DNA from: an uncultured Roseateles sp.
GTDB taxonomy: Bacteria; Pseudomonadota; Gammaproteobacteria; Burkholderiales; Burkholderiaceae_C
Length of the DNA stretch: 64,000 bases
NCBI RefSeq assembly: GCF_945956965.1
Contig: NZ_CAMFJS010000025.1
Location: forward strand, 1-64,000
Direction of reading: 5' to 3'
This document shows positions 52,388 to 61,025 of this stretch, piece by piece. Under the pieces are notes generated by a model. The model was not told the DNA's origin, ran no database searches, and saw only the letters and a program-made list of their open reading frames with translations. The first letter of the stretch is position 1. Each line of letters begins with the position of its first letter. A program made the position numbers and the translations under genes.

Positions 52388-53281
52388 TCAAAGCCTGGCG
52401 TCGTAGCTGATGTGCTGGCCGGCGCTGCGCTCGGCGCGGATGCTGCTGTACTTGGACAAAGTGGCCGCTGTTTTGCCGGGTTTGCTGAGCAGCCAGTTGA
52501 AGTCCAGCTCGCAGCTTTGCACCGGTGATTTATTGGGTGTGCTGCCGCCCAGGCCTAGGCCCACATTGTTCAGCGCCAGGTCAAGGTCAAGGGTGCTGAC
52601 CCGCCAGGCCGGACCGCCGTTGGCATTGGCGTCATAACTGCTTGGCACGGCGGTATCGCCCTTGAAGCTGCTGCCGTCTGCGCGCACGCAGCTCAGCGCG
52701 GTCTGCAGGCTCAGCGGCGCATCGCCGGCCAAATCCATGCGCACCCACAGAAAGCCGCTTTGCCGCCCCAGGTTGATGGGGCCGGTCGGGCTCAGGATGC
52801 GAAAGGGTGCCGGCATGGTGACGCTGCTGGCATGCGCTTCACCGGCACGCACGAAGTTGACGACAACGCTGGGTTGCGCCGAGCCGTCGGCAAAGTCCAC
52901 CGCGTAGTCCATGCGGTATTTGTCGATATTGCGCAGCTCGCTTTGTTGGCCGCCCAGGCTGGCCGTCAAGGTGTCGCCTTTGGTGGGGCGCACAACGGTG
53001 AGCAAGTTGGCTGTCTTGCCCAGGCGCGCCGCCACATGCACCTGGCCACCCGACGATTGCGTCACCACGTATTTGGGGCTGATGTCACCGACCACGACGG
53101 TGTCGGACTCGGTGCAGTTGTAGAGCACGCACAGCGAGGCCTCGGTCGTGTCCTTGACGAAATGGTCGATCTCAGCACTGCCGCCCCCGCAGGCACTCAG
53201 TGTCAGCAGCAAGCCCAGGGCGGTGAGCCCGCGCCGAGCTAGGGGGACCATGGCGTGACGATGACTCATATCGCTGTTCAT
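52388..53281 (-). CDS. Hypothetical lipoprotein
   Basis: 297 residues. The N-terminus has a lipoprotein signal (GLTALGLLLTLSACGGG). The mature part is predicted mostly beta, with few cysteines (SLCVLYNCTESD, LSCVRADG, SCELDFNW). I do not recognise a family. The ATG at 53281 adds a short MNSDMSHRHA stretch before the signal; the ATGs at 53269 and 53251 are alternatives. It diverges from the peroxiredoxin operon across 281 bases that show no clear feature beyond a short TCAATCAATCAGTCAATC run. Confidence 0.75.
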   Translation of the reverse strand: MNSDMSHRHAMVPLARRGLTALGLLLTLSACGGGSAEIDHFVKDTTEASLCVLYNCTESDTVVVGDISPKYVVTQSSGGQVHVAARLGKTANLLTVVRPTKGDTLTASLGGQQSELRNIDKYRMDYAVDFADGSAQPSVVVNFVRAGEAHASSVTMPAPFRILSPTGPINLGRQSGFLWVRMDLAGDAPLSLQTALSCVRADGSSFKGDTAVPSSYDANANGGPAWRVSTLDLDLALNNVGLGLGGSTPNKSPVQSCELDFNWLLSKPGKTAATLSKYSSIRAERSAGQHISYDARL

Positions 53282-53562
53282 TTGAGTGGCTGATGGGACG
53301 GCGATTGTGGGTTGCCGCCTGTGCTGCGGCGGGTGTCAAAAGTCATGATGGCAGCCGAGTTGGCAGCATTCACCTGTCACGGCTGGGTCATGCCGGCGTG
53401 GCGGTGTTGGGCTTGGCCTGGGCTTCATGCCCGCTTGTCCGATGGCCCGGCCCGGTTATCTGTGTTGCGCCTGAGCAAGCGCGGGTTGAAACAGGCATCA
53501 TCGGGCTGTCAATCAATCAGTCAATCCAACTTCTTCCTCTAGTTAAACAGGCGGTCCAGCTC

Positions 53563-54111
53563 ATGCAATTCAAACAACTCTCCAGCCTGGCTCTTTGCGG
53601 CCTCATGTTGATCAGCCCCTGGGCCCAGGCCGCGCTGGCCGTGGGTGCGCCGGCGCCTGACTTTGCGGCCGAGGCGGCGGTGGGCGGCAAGCCCTTCCAG
53701 TTCAAGCTGGCAGCGGCCCTGAAGGAAGGGCCGGTGGTGCTGTACTTCTACCCCAAGGCCTTCACCAGCGGCTGCACCATCGAAGCCCACCAGTTCGCCG
53801 AGGCGACCGATCAGTTCAAGAGCCTGGGCGCCACCGTCATCGGCATCTCCAACGATGACATCGAGACGCTGAAGAAGTTCTCCATCGAGGCCTGCCGCAG
53901 CAAGTTCGCCGTGGCCGCCGATGCGGGTGCCAAGGTGATGAAGAGTTATGACGCCGCCCTGACCCTGGTGCCCGGCATGGCCGATCGCATCTCCTACCTG
54001 ATCAGCAGCGATGGCAAGATCGCCGCGGTCTACGCCAGCATGAGCGCCGACGGCCACGTCGAGCAAATGCTCAAGGCCGCCGCCAAACTCAAGGCCGCCA
54101 CCAAGCCATGA
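53563..54111 (+). CDS. Exported peroxiredoxin (AhpC/TSA, BCP-like)
   Basis: 182 residues. A Sec signal (ending PWAQA) followed by a thioredoxin fold. The peroxidatic Cys is in PKAFTSGCTIEAHQF; a second Cys in IEACRSKF could resolve it. It reduces peroxides in the periplasm. The start is the ATG at 53563, giving a clean signal peptide. Its stop overlaps the start of the amidase gene by 4 bases, so they are co-translated. Confidence 0.9.
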   Translation: MQFKQLSSLALCGLMLISPWAQAALAVGAPAPDFAAEAAVGGKPFQFKLAAALKEGPVVLYFYPKAFTSGCTIEAHQFAEATDQFKSLGATVIGISNDDIETLKKFSIEACRSKFAVAADAGAKVMKSYDAALTLVPGMADRISYLISSDGKIAAVYASMSADGHVEQMLKAAAKLKAATKP

Positions 54112-55502
54112 GCGCGGGGCCCTTGCAGGGCTGGAGCGCGACTCAGCTGCTGGCGGCCTACCAGGCCCGGCAGCTCTCGCCGGTGGAGGTGCTGGACGCG
54201 GTGCTGCGGCATATCGAGGCCTGCGAGCCTAAGCTGCAGGCGCTCTACGCGTTTGACCCGGAGTCAGCCCGGCAGCAAGCCCGCGCCTCTGAGGCGCGCT
54301 GGCTCAAGGGTCAGGCCTTGCCTCTGGACGGCCTGCCGCTGACGCTGAAGGAAAACATCGCTACCCGCGGCACACCGCTGCCCCTAGGCACGGCGGCGAC
54401 CGAGCTGATCCCGGCTGCTGAGGACGCGCCGCCCGCCGCCCGCTTGCGCGAAGCCGGCGCAGTGCTGATGGCCAAGACCACCATGCCGGACTACGGCATG
54501 CTCAGCTCGGGCCTGTCCAGCTTTCACCCGCTCAGCCGCAATCCCTGGGATCTGAGCAAGAACCCGGGCGGCAGCAGCGCCGGTGCGGCGGCCGCAGCGG
54601 CAGCCGGCTACGGTCCCTTGCATGTGGGAACCGATATCGGTGGGTCGCTGCGCTTGCCGGCCGGCTGGTGCGGCATCTTCACCCTCAAGCCCAGCGGCGG
54701 GCGCATTCCCATCAAGCCGGCCTACGCCGGTCGGGTGGCCGGGCCCATGACCCGCACGGTGGCTGACGCCGCGCTGATGATGCGCGAGTTGAGCCGCCCC
54801 GACTGGCGCGATGCCAGCAGCCTTCCGCCGCAAGCGCTGGACTGGCAGATCCGCCCCGCTGAGCTGAAGGGCCTGAAGCTCGGCCTCATGCTTGATGCCG
54901 GCTGGGGCATGGCCGTGGAGCCCGAGGTGGCCGCCGCCGTGCAAGACGCGGCGCAACGCTTCGCCGCCGCTGGCGCGAAGGTGGAACTGCTGGCCGGCTT
55001 CAGCACCCGCAGCATGATTGATGGCCTGGACAAGTTCTGGCGCATGCGCTCCTGGCTGGACTTCTGCAAGCTGCCGGCGGAGCGCCAGGCCCTGGTGCTG
55101 CCCTATATCCACGCCTGGATTGAGACGGCGGCGGGCCTCTCAGCGGCCGAGTTGTTCGAAGGCTATAGCCAGATGGCGGCCTTCCGCGAAGCGGCGGTGG
55201 CGGCCTGTGAGCCCTTTGACTATGTGCTCTCGCCGGTCAGCCCGGTGCCGGCCTTCGCGGCCGAATGGGCCAGCCCGCTGAACGACCCGGCGCGGCCGTT
55301 CGAGCACATCGCCTTCACCTTGCCTTTCAATATGAGTGAGCAACCGGCCGCCAGCATCAACTGCGGCTACACGGCGGCAGGCCTGCCGATCGGCCTGCAA
55401 ATCATCGGCAAGCGCTTTGACGATGTGGGCGTGCTGAGCCTGTCAGCCGCCTTCGAGCAGCTGCGCGCGCCGCAGCGAGCCTGGCCGTTTTTGAGCCCCT
55501 GA
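54108..55502 (+). CDS. Amidase-signature family protein
   Basis: 464 residues. The Ser-cisSer-Lys triad is visible: Lys in PLTLKENIATRG, cis-Ser in NPGGSSAGAAAA, and Ser in VGTDIGGSLRLPAGWCG. It hydrolyses an amide (for example indole-acetamide, aryl amides or a carbamoyl group); the substrate is unknown. It is too far from GatA context (no gatB/C nearby) to be the tRNA amidotransferase. Cytoplasmic, although its partner in the operon is exported. Confidence 0.92.
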   Translation: MSAGPLQGWSATQLLAAYQARQLSPVEVLDAVLRHIEACEPKLQALYAFDPESARQQARASEARWLKGQALPLDGLPLTLKENIATRGTPLPLGTAATELIPAAEDAPPAARLREAGAVLMAKTTMPDYGMLSSGLSSFHPLSRNPWDLSKNPGGSSAGAAAAAAAGYGPLHVGTDIGGSLRLPAGWCGIFTLKPSGGRIPIKPAYAGRVAGPMTRTVADAALMMRELSRPDWRDASSLPPQALDWQIRPAELKGLKLGLMLDAGWGMAVEPEVAAAVQDAAQRFAAAGAKVELLAGFSTRSMIDGLDKFWRMRSWLDFCKLPAERQALVLPYIHAWIETAAGLSAAELFEGYSQMAAFREAAVAACEPFDYVLSPVSPVPAFAAEWASPLNDPARPFEHIAFTLPFNMSEQPAASINCGYTAAGLPIGLQIIGKRFDDVGVLSLSAAFEQLRAPQRAWPFLSP

Positions 55503-55520
55503 AGCCCGGGCGGGCAGGCC

Positions 55521-55546
55521 GGCCTTCGGGGCGCCGGCTTTGGGAT
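55521..55546 (+). terminator. Possible weak terminator after the amidase gene
   Basis: GCCGGCC-TTCG-GG(GCG)CCGGC with a 3-base bulge and only TTT after it. The UUCG tetraloop suggests a real hairpin; the short T-run makes termination uncertain. Confidence 0.3.
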
Positions 55547-55692
55547 TTGTCACCTCTATCGGCGACAGGGGCGCCTGCCGGGGCGCGCTGACAATGCGCC
55601 CTGCTTGGGCCACTTCGCTGCCAGGCCGTCGGCGTCCTTGAGGGACGGATCGCCGCGTCAGTCATTCCATTCACACGATTGAGGGGTACAGG

Positions 55693-56385
55693 ATGAATAA
55701 ATACGGTGCAGAGTTTCTGGGCACGTTCTGGCTGGTGCTGGGCGGCTGCGGCAGCGCGGTCTTGGCGGCGGTGTTCCCGGGCGCGCTGGGCATTGGCTTT
55801 CATGGCGTGGCCCTGGCCTTCGGCCTGACGGTGCTGACCATGGCCTTTGCCGTGGGTCATATCTCGGGCGGCCATTTCAACCCGGCCGTGTCGATTGGCC
55901 TGTGGGCCGGCGGCCGTTTCCCGGCGGCGCAGTTGCTGCCCTATATCGCCGCGCAGGTGCTGGGCGGCTTGGCCGCCGGTGGCGTTCTGTATTTGATCGT
56001 CAGCGGCCGTGCCGACTTCAGCAGCATTGGCGACTTCGCCTCCAATGGCTTTGGCGAGCATTCGCCCGGCAAGTACTCGCTGCAAGCGGCCTTGATCACC
56101 GAGGTGGTGATGACCGCCTTCTTCCTGCTGATCATCATGGGCGCCACCGACAAGCGCGCGCCGGCCGGCTTTGCACCCATCGCCATCGGCCTGGCCCTGA
56201 CCCTGATTCACCTGATCAGCATCCCCGTCACCAACACCTCGGTCAACCCGGCGCGCAGCACTGGCGTGGCGATCTATGTGGGCGGCTGGGCTGTGGAGCA
56301 ACTGTGGCTGTTCTGGGTGGCGCCCATCATCGGTGCCGTCATCGGCGCGCTCAGCTACCGCATGGTGGCGGGCGAGCAGCGCTGA
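55693..56385 (+). CDS. aqpZ: Aquaporin Z
   Basis: 230 residues, six membrane helices plus two NPA half-helices: [13 protein letters not shown] and [13 protein letters not shown]. The N-terminal [21 protein letters not shown] is that of AqpZ, and the narrow-filter pattern fits a water channel rather than a glycerol facilitator. Ends with a terminator at 56411. A GAGGGG stretch lies about 9 bases before the ATG. Single gene. Confidence 0.95.
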   Translation: MNKYGAEFLGTFWLVLGGCGSAVLAAVFPGALGIGFHGVALAFGLTVLTMAFAVGHISGGHFNPAVSIGLWAGGRFPAAQLLPYIAAQVLGGLAAGGVLYLIVSGRADFSSIGDFASNGFGEHSPGKYSLQAALITEVVMTAFFLLIIMGATDKRAPAGFAPIAIGLALTLIHLISIPVTNTSVNPARSTGVAIYVGGWAVEQLWLFWVAPIIGAVIGALSYRMVAGEQR

Positions 56386-56410
56386 GCCTCGCACCGAGTT
56401 TCAAGCCATT

Positions 56411-56438
56411 GAAAGCCGGCCTCAGGGTCGGCTTTTTT
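56411..56438 (+). terminator. Rho-independent terminator after aqpZ
   Basis: AAGCCGGCC-TCAG-GGTCGGCTT with one G-T pair, then a T run (56433-56438). It starts 26 bases after the aqpZ stop. Confidence 0.88.
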
Positions 56439-56493
56439 GCGTTTAGGCCCGGGATGCGGGTGTTAGATTGAGTGTCCGCCAAGAAAGCCGACC

Positions 56494-57081
56494 ATGTTCT
56501 TTGATCTGTTCGACACCCTCAATCTCTACCTCCTGCCCCTGCTGATCGTGGTGCCCCTGGCCGTGGTGGTCTGGTTCATCAGCGCCCGGCGCGGTGAGGA
56601 GATGCGCGCCTTCAAGGCTACGCAGGCGGCCAATACCACCCAGATGCCTGAGCTGGACGCGGCGCCCGTTGCGCCAAACCCGCCAGCACCGGAGCCTGTG
56701 CCCGCTGCGCCTGCCAAGCTGCTGCTGGTGGATGACTCCGCCGTGGCCCGGGCCAAGCTGGGCAAGTTGTTCCAGGGCGCGGGCTATGAGGTCACGCTGG
56801 CGCGCGACGGCGTCGAAGCGCTGGAGCGCCTGGCCGAGCAGCGCTTTGCCGTGCTGATCACCGATTTGGAAATGCCCAATAAGGACGGCTTCGAGCTGAT
56901 CGCCGCCGTGCAGGGCAGCATGGAGACCGAGGACATGCCGGTCATCGCCATCACCGGCCATGACGAGATGCAGGCCCGGGTGCACCAGGTGCAAGGGCTT
57001 TACGGCATCTTCAAAAAGCCCTGGAACGACCGCGAGTTGCTCAAGCGCGTCGAGACCCTGGCCAGCTTGCGCAAGGCCTGA
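56494..57081 (+). CDS. Membrane-anchored receiver-domain (CheY-like) response regulator
   Basis: 195 residues. One N-terminal membrane segment (LYLLPLLIVVPLAVVVWFI), a Pro/Ala-rich linker (50-72), then a lone REC domain. Acidic pocket LLVDDSAVARAKL, phospho-acceptor Asp in VLITDLEMPNKDG, Thr in VIAITGHDE, Lys in GIFKKPW. No output domain. It would signal at the inner membrane by protein contact. No histidine kinase is adjacent. Single gene between aqpZ and the acylase gene. Confidence 0.88.
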   Translation: MFFDLFDTLNLYLLPLLIVVPLAVVVWFISARRGEEMRAFKATQAANTTQMPELDAAPVAPNPPAPEPVPAAPAKLLLVDDSAVARAKLGKLFQGAGYEVTLARDGVEALERLAEQRFAVLITDLEMPNKDGFELIAAVQGSMETEDMPVIAITGHDEMQARVHQVQGLYGIFKKPWNDRELLKRVETLASLRKA

Positions 57082-57174
57082 CCCTCCTCATCTGCGGCGC
57101 CGGGTAAGCCCATGGCTTGAACCGGCCCAGGCTGTGCTGCAATCGGGCCTGTTCTGATTGCAGCCTGCGCCGCC

Positions 57175-59604
57175 ATGAAATCCTTCTTGCTGAAAAAACT
57201 CCTGCCCGGCCTGCTGGTCCTCTTGCTGCTGGGCGCTGCCGTGCTGGCCTGGCATGTGCGCAGCAAGCAGCCGCAGCGCAGTGGTGAGCTGCCCCTGGCC
57301 GGCCTGAGTGCCGCTGTCACGGTGCGTTATGACGACTTCGGCGTACCGCATATCAGTGCGGGCAATGAGGCCGATATGTACCGGGCCCTGGGCTATGTGC
57401 ACGCGCAAGACCGGCTGTTCCAGATGGAAATGCTGCGCCGCCTTTCGCGCGGCGAGCTGGCAGAAATCCTCGGCCCCAAGCTGCTGGACACCGACCGTCT
57501 GTTCCGCACCCTGGGCATTCGCGCCCATGCGGATGCTTACGCGGCCAAGGAGTTTGCGCAGGTGGACACACCGGCCAAGCAAGCGCTGGTGGCTTATCTG
57601 GACGGCGTCAATCAATACCAGGCCCAGCGCCCCGCGCCCCTGGAGTTTGAAATTCTGGGCATCCCCAAGCGCCCCTTCACCCCGGCCGACACCGTCAGCA
57701 TCGCTGGCTATTTGGCTTACAGCTTTGCGGCCGCCTTCCGAACTGAACCGGTGCTGAGCCAGGTGCGCGATCAGCTGGGGCCGCAGTACCTGGCCCTGTT
57801 CGACCTGGCTTGGCGGCCGGATGGCGTGCTGCGTCAGCAGCTGCGCCCCGGCGATATGCAAGACCTCAACCGCCTGGCTTTGCTGAGCCACAGGGCGCTG
57901 GAGCAATCGGGCCTGCCGGTATTCGAAGGCAGCAATGCCTGGGCCGTGGCCGGTACGCGCAGCGCCAGCGGCAAGCCGCTGCTGGCGGGCGATCCGCACA
58001 TCCAGTTCGCGGTGCCGGCGGTCTGGTGGGAGGCTCATCTGCAAGCGCCTGGCTTTGAGTTGTACGGCCACTTCCAGGCCCTCAACCCTATGGCCTTGCT
58101 GGGGCATAACGAAAAATTCGGATGGAGCATCACCATGTTCCAGAACGACGATCTGGATCTGGTGGCCGAGCGCGTCAATCCGGCCAATGCCAATGAAGTC
58201 TGGCACCAGGGCCGCTGGGTGGCCATGCAAAGCCGGGTCGAAAGCATTGCGGTGAAGGGCCAGCCCGCCGTGGACTTGACTCTGCGGCGCTCGCCGCATG
58301 GCCCTATCGTCAGCGACATCGTTCCTGGCAAGAAGGATGGAGAAGGCGGCACGCCCATCGCCATGTGGTGGGCTTTGCTGGAAACCGAGAACCCTATCCT
58401 GCAGGCGTTCTACGAACTCAACCGTGCCGGCACCCTGGCGGCAGGACGCGCGGCGGCCGAGAAGATCCACGCCCCGGGCCTGAACGTGGTGTGGGCCAAT
58501 GCCGCCGGTGACATTGCTTGGTGGGCCGCGGCCCGCCTGCCCATCCGCCCGGAGGGCGTGAACCCCAGCTTCATCCTCGATGCCGGCAAGGGTGAGGCGG
58601 AGAAGCTGGGCTGGCGCCCCTTCGCCCAGAACCCGCAGGAAGAAAACCCGGCGCGTGGCTATGTGATGTCGGCCAACCACCAGCCCGCGGGCAGTGTGCC
58701 GGTGCCGGGCTATTACAACTTGTGGGACCGCGCCGAGCGCCTGGATTCGCTCTTGCGTGAGCCCAGCATCCGCTGGAACAGCGCCAATACCCGCGCCTTG
58801 CAGCTCGATGCCGAGTCGGGCTATAGCGACCGCGTGCTGCGGCCGGCCTTGCCTTTGCTGCGCGCGGCTGCGCAGGGCGAGGAAGAAAAAGCCTTTGTCG
58901 AAGAGCTGGCGGCCTGGGACGGCAAGTTCAGCCTGCCGCAGCGTGCGCCGGTGATCTTTCAGCAGTTTGTGTGGGAGCTGGCGCGGGCCGCCTTGGCCGA
59001 TGAGCTGGGCGAGGCCGCTTTTGACAATCTGCGCCGCAGCCGCTTGTTGGCGCCCGCGCTGCCGCGCCTGCTGGCCGATCCGCAGTCCCCCTGGTGGGAC
59101 AAGCGCGGCACGCCGGCCGTGGAGACCGAGGCACAAATCGTCAAGGAAGCCTGGGTCGCCACCCTGGCCCATTTGCGCAGCGGCTTAGGCGCGGATGCCA
59201 AGCGCTGGACCTGGGGTGGGGCGCATACGCTGACGCATGAGCACCCCTTGGGCAAGCAAGCGCCGCTGGACAAGATCTTCAAAGTCGGCCCCTGGGCCGT
59301 GCCCGGCGGCTACGAGCTGCCCAACAATATGACCGCGCGTTGGGACGATGCGCCCTGGAAGGTGGTGAGTGGCCCCTCCACCCGCCGCATCATCGACTTT
59401 GCGCAAGCGGGCCAGAGTCAAGGCATCAACCCGGTGGGGCAGAGCGGTGTCTGGGGCGATGCGCATTACGACGATCAAAGCAAGCTGCACGCGGCGGGCC
59501 GCTACCGGCCGCAGCATTTGCTGGAGGATGATGTGCAGACCCATAGCCGCAGCACCCTGGTCTTCAAGCCCAAGCTCGGCGCGCAGTCCCTGCAGCAGCC
59601 CTGA
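57175..59604 (+). CDS. Penicillin acylase-family (Ntn) hydrolase
   Basis: 809 residues. An N-terminal membrane/signal segment (LLPGLLVLLLLGAAVLAW), the alpha chain with VRYDDFGVPHISAGNEADMY and GYVHAQDRLFQMEMLRRLSRG, and the beta chain starting at the nucleophile Ser253 in EGSNAWAVAGTRS. GNEKFGWS-like HNEKFGWSITM and a C-terminal ALNPVGQSG-type INPVGQSGVWGD complete the family. Periplasmic self-cleaving amidase. Substrates in the family include acyl-homoserine lactones and phenylacetyl amides; not assignable here. The cytochrome gene follows 42 bases downstream. Confidence 0.93.
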   Translation: MKSFLLKKLLPGLLVLLLLGAAVLAWHVRSKQPQRSGELPLAGLSAAVTVRYDDFGVPHISAGNEADMYRALGYVHAQDRLFQMEMLRRLSRGELAEILGPKLLDTDRLFRTLGIRAHADAYAAKEFAQVDTPAKQALVAYLDGVNQYQAQRPAPLEFEILGIPKRPFTPADTVSIAGYLAYSFAAAFRTEPVLSQVRDQLGPQYLALFDLAWRPDGVLRQQLRPGDMQDLNRLALLSHRALEQSGLPVFEGSNAWAVAGTRSASGKPLLAGDPHIQFAVPAVWWEAHLQAPGFELYGHFQALNPMALLGHNEKFGWSITMFQNDDLDLVAERVNPANANEVWHQGRWVAMQSRVESIAVKGQPAVDLTLRRSPHGPIVSDIVPGKKDGEGGTPIAMWWALLETENPILQAFYELNRAGTLAAGRAAAEKIHAPGLNVVWANAAGDIAWWAAARLPIRPEGVNPSFILDAGKGEAEKLGWRPFAQNPQEENPARGYVMSANHQPAGSVPVPGYYNLWDRAERLDSLLREPSIRWNSANTRALQLDAESGYSDRVLRPALPLLRAAAQGEEEKAFVEELAAWDGKFSLPQRAPVIFQQFVWELARAALADELGEAAFDNLRRSRLLAPALPRLLADPQSPWWDKRGTPAVETEAQIVKEAWVATLAHLRSGLGADAKRWTWGGAHTLTHEHPLGKQAPLDKIFKVGPWAVPGGYELPNNMTARWDDAPWKVVSGPSTRRIIDFAQAGQSQGINPVGQSGVWGDAHYDDQSKLHAAGRYRPQHLLEDDVQTHSRSTLVFKPKLGAQSLQQP

Positions 59605-59646
59605 GTACCTCTGCTGATTGCCATCCGCATTGCCAGGATCACCCTC

Positions 59647-60450
59647 ATGCAAGACCTGACCCCCACCCTGCTGCTGGCCGCAGCCTTGTTCGCCGCCCAG
59701 CCAGCGGCAGCGCTGGAGCTGCCTGCACCCGCCGTGCTGCAAGCCGGCCTGGCCACCAAGGCGCAAACCATTGAGGTGCTGGAGCCGCATTTGAGCAGCG
59801 GCCAGCGCCAGGTGCGCTATCTTGGCTACCCCGCGCCGCAGCTGCTGGACCATGTGCTGGGCCCGCTGTGGCGCGAGGATGCCGAGCAGGAAATTGAGCT
59901 GCGCGCGCTGGACGGTTTTGTCTCGCGCATTCCGGTGGCGCGCTTTTTGAAGTACTCGGCGTTTCTGGTGGTGGCGCGGGCCGATGGCGCGGCCTTCCAG
60001 GTGGATAACCACTTGCAGAACGAGAAGGCGGTCTGGCTGGCGCCCTACTACCTGGTGTGGGACAACCTGCGCTCGCCCGAGCTGCAGGCCGAAGGCGGCG
60101 CGCTCTGGCCTTATCAGGTGGCGCAAATCAGCTTGCGGCCCAGCAGCCGCGCGGCGCTATTGCCCGGCCAGATGGGCAAACGCTGGGCCCAGCAAGCGGC
60201 CTGGGTGCAGAAATACTGCCTCAGCTGCCATCAGGTCAACGGCTATGGCGGCGACAAGATGCCGCTCAACCTGGCGCAACGGGCGCGCCAGATTGAGGCG
60301 GCCGAGTGGCAACGCCTGCTGCTCTCGCCCACCAGCGTCAGGCCGGGCAGCACCATGCCGGCCTTGCCGGACAGCTTCAGCCCGGCCACACGCGCCAGCG
60401 TGGCCGCGCAATTGCATGACTATCTGAAGGCCTTGCCGCTGGCGCCCTGA
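59647..60450 (+). CDS. Periplasmic c-type cytochrome with N-terminal molybdopterin-like domain
   Basis: 267 residues. A signal peptide (ending PAAAL), about 150 residues resembling the small oxidoreductase-like domain of exported molybdopterin-type proteins (FVSRIPVARFLKYSAFLVVAR), then a single-heme cytochrome part with CLSCHQVNGYGGDKMPLNL and a later STMPALPDS. An exported electron carrier is likely; the partner is unknown. The start codon's last base begins a copy of the 15-bp repeated word. Converges with cadR (27 bases). Confidence 0.75.
   Translation: MQDLTPTLLLAAALFAAQPAAALELPAPAVLQAGLATKAQTIEVLEPHLSSGQRQVRYLGYPAPQLLDHVLGPLWREDAEQEIELRALDGFVSRIPVARFLKYSAFLVVARADGAAFQVDNHLQNEKAVWLAPYYLVWDNLRSPELQAEGGALWPYQVAQISLRPSSRAALLPGQMGKRWAQQAAWVQKYCLSCHQVNGYGGDKMPLNLAQRARQIEAAEWQRLLLSPTSVRPGSTMPALPDSFSPATRASVAAQLHDYLKALPLAP
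59649..59663 (+). repeat. 15-bp repeated word, copy 3 (first codons of the cytochrome gene)
   Basis: GCAAGACCTGACCCC, identical to 45545-45559 and to the complement of 34264-34278. It overlaps the last base of the start codon at 59647 and encodes the first residues of the signal peptide. Confidence 0.6.
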
Positions 60451-60477
60451 GCGCTCTCGGCGCCGGTCCCTTTTTGT

Positions 60478-60957
60478 TTACTTGGCTGAGCGTTGCCGGC
60501 CGCCATGCGTCGCGCCCACATGGGCCAGCCCGCTGCGTGCCGCGCTGCTGCTGGTGGCAGGGCCCTCCATCTGCCCCAACTCTTTCAAGATGGCGCAGTC
60601 GGCCCCGGCCGCGGCGGATTTGCAGCGCGCGCGCAGGTCCACCAGTTCCTGCTCCAGCGCCCGCAACTCGACCACGCGTTCGGCCACATGCTGGATATGG
60701 GCGTCCAGCAAGGCGTTGACGTCGCCGCAGTTCGCGCTGGGCGCATCCTTGAAGCTCAGCAGCGCGCGGATCTCGTCCAGCGCCATGTCCAGGGAGCGGC
60801 ATCGGCGGATGAAGGCCAGGCGCTGCACATGCTCGTCCTCATAGCTGCGGTAATTGGCGGCGGTGCGCCGTGGCGCGGGGATCAGGCCCTCGCGCTCGTA
60901 GAAGCGGATCGCCTCCACCGAGGTCGCCGTTGCCAACGCCAACTCACCAATCTTCAT
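60478..60957 (-). CDS. cadR: CadR/PbrR-type MerR-family metal-responsive regulator
   Basis: 159 residues. A MerR winged helix (KIGELALATATSVEAIRFYEREGLI), a long dimer helix, and metal-ligand cysteines at 77 (SANCGD), 112 (RARCK) and 121 (ADCAIL). This is the Cys77/Cys112/Cys119-type set of Cd(II)/Pb(II) sensors, with a 2-residue longer last loop. It twists the cadA promoter open when bound to metal. The ATG at 60957 faces cadA across 68 bases holding the operator. The C-terminal tail is His/Gly/Arg-rich. Confidence 0.93.
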   Translation of the reverse strand: MKIGELALATATSVEAIRFYEREGLIPAPRRTAANYRSYEDEHVQRLAFIRRCRSLDMALDEIRALLSFKDAPSANCGDVNALLDAHIQHVAERVVELRALEQELVDLRARCKSAAAGADCAILKELGQMEGPATSSSAARSGLAHVGATHGGRQRSAK

Positions 60958-60988
60958 GGCCTGCACTCTCTGGATGGATTCTGGGTGC

Positions 60989-61019
60989 TTGACTCTATAC
61001 CCGCTTCAGGGTTTCCAAT
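60989..61019 (+). promoter_or_regulatory. MerR-type cadA promoter with CadR operator
   Basis: TTGACT (-35, 60989-60994), a 19-bp spacer, and TCCAAT (-10, 61014-61019). The over-long 19-bp spacer is the hallmark of MerR-family control. Within it lies the dyad ACTCT...AGGGT (60992-61012), close to known CadR/PbrR operators. Predicted transcription start is near 61025-61027, at or next to the cadA ATG. Confidence 0.8.
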
Positions 61020-61025
61020 GCCTGC

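Noticed and set aside
57088-59172. A 694-codon minus-strand frame over the penicillin acylase gene
   Set aside because: Antisense to a gene with clear catalytic motifs; the translation shows no family features.
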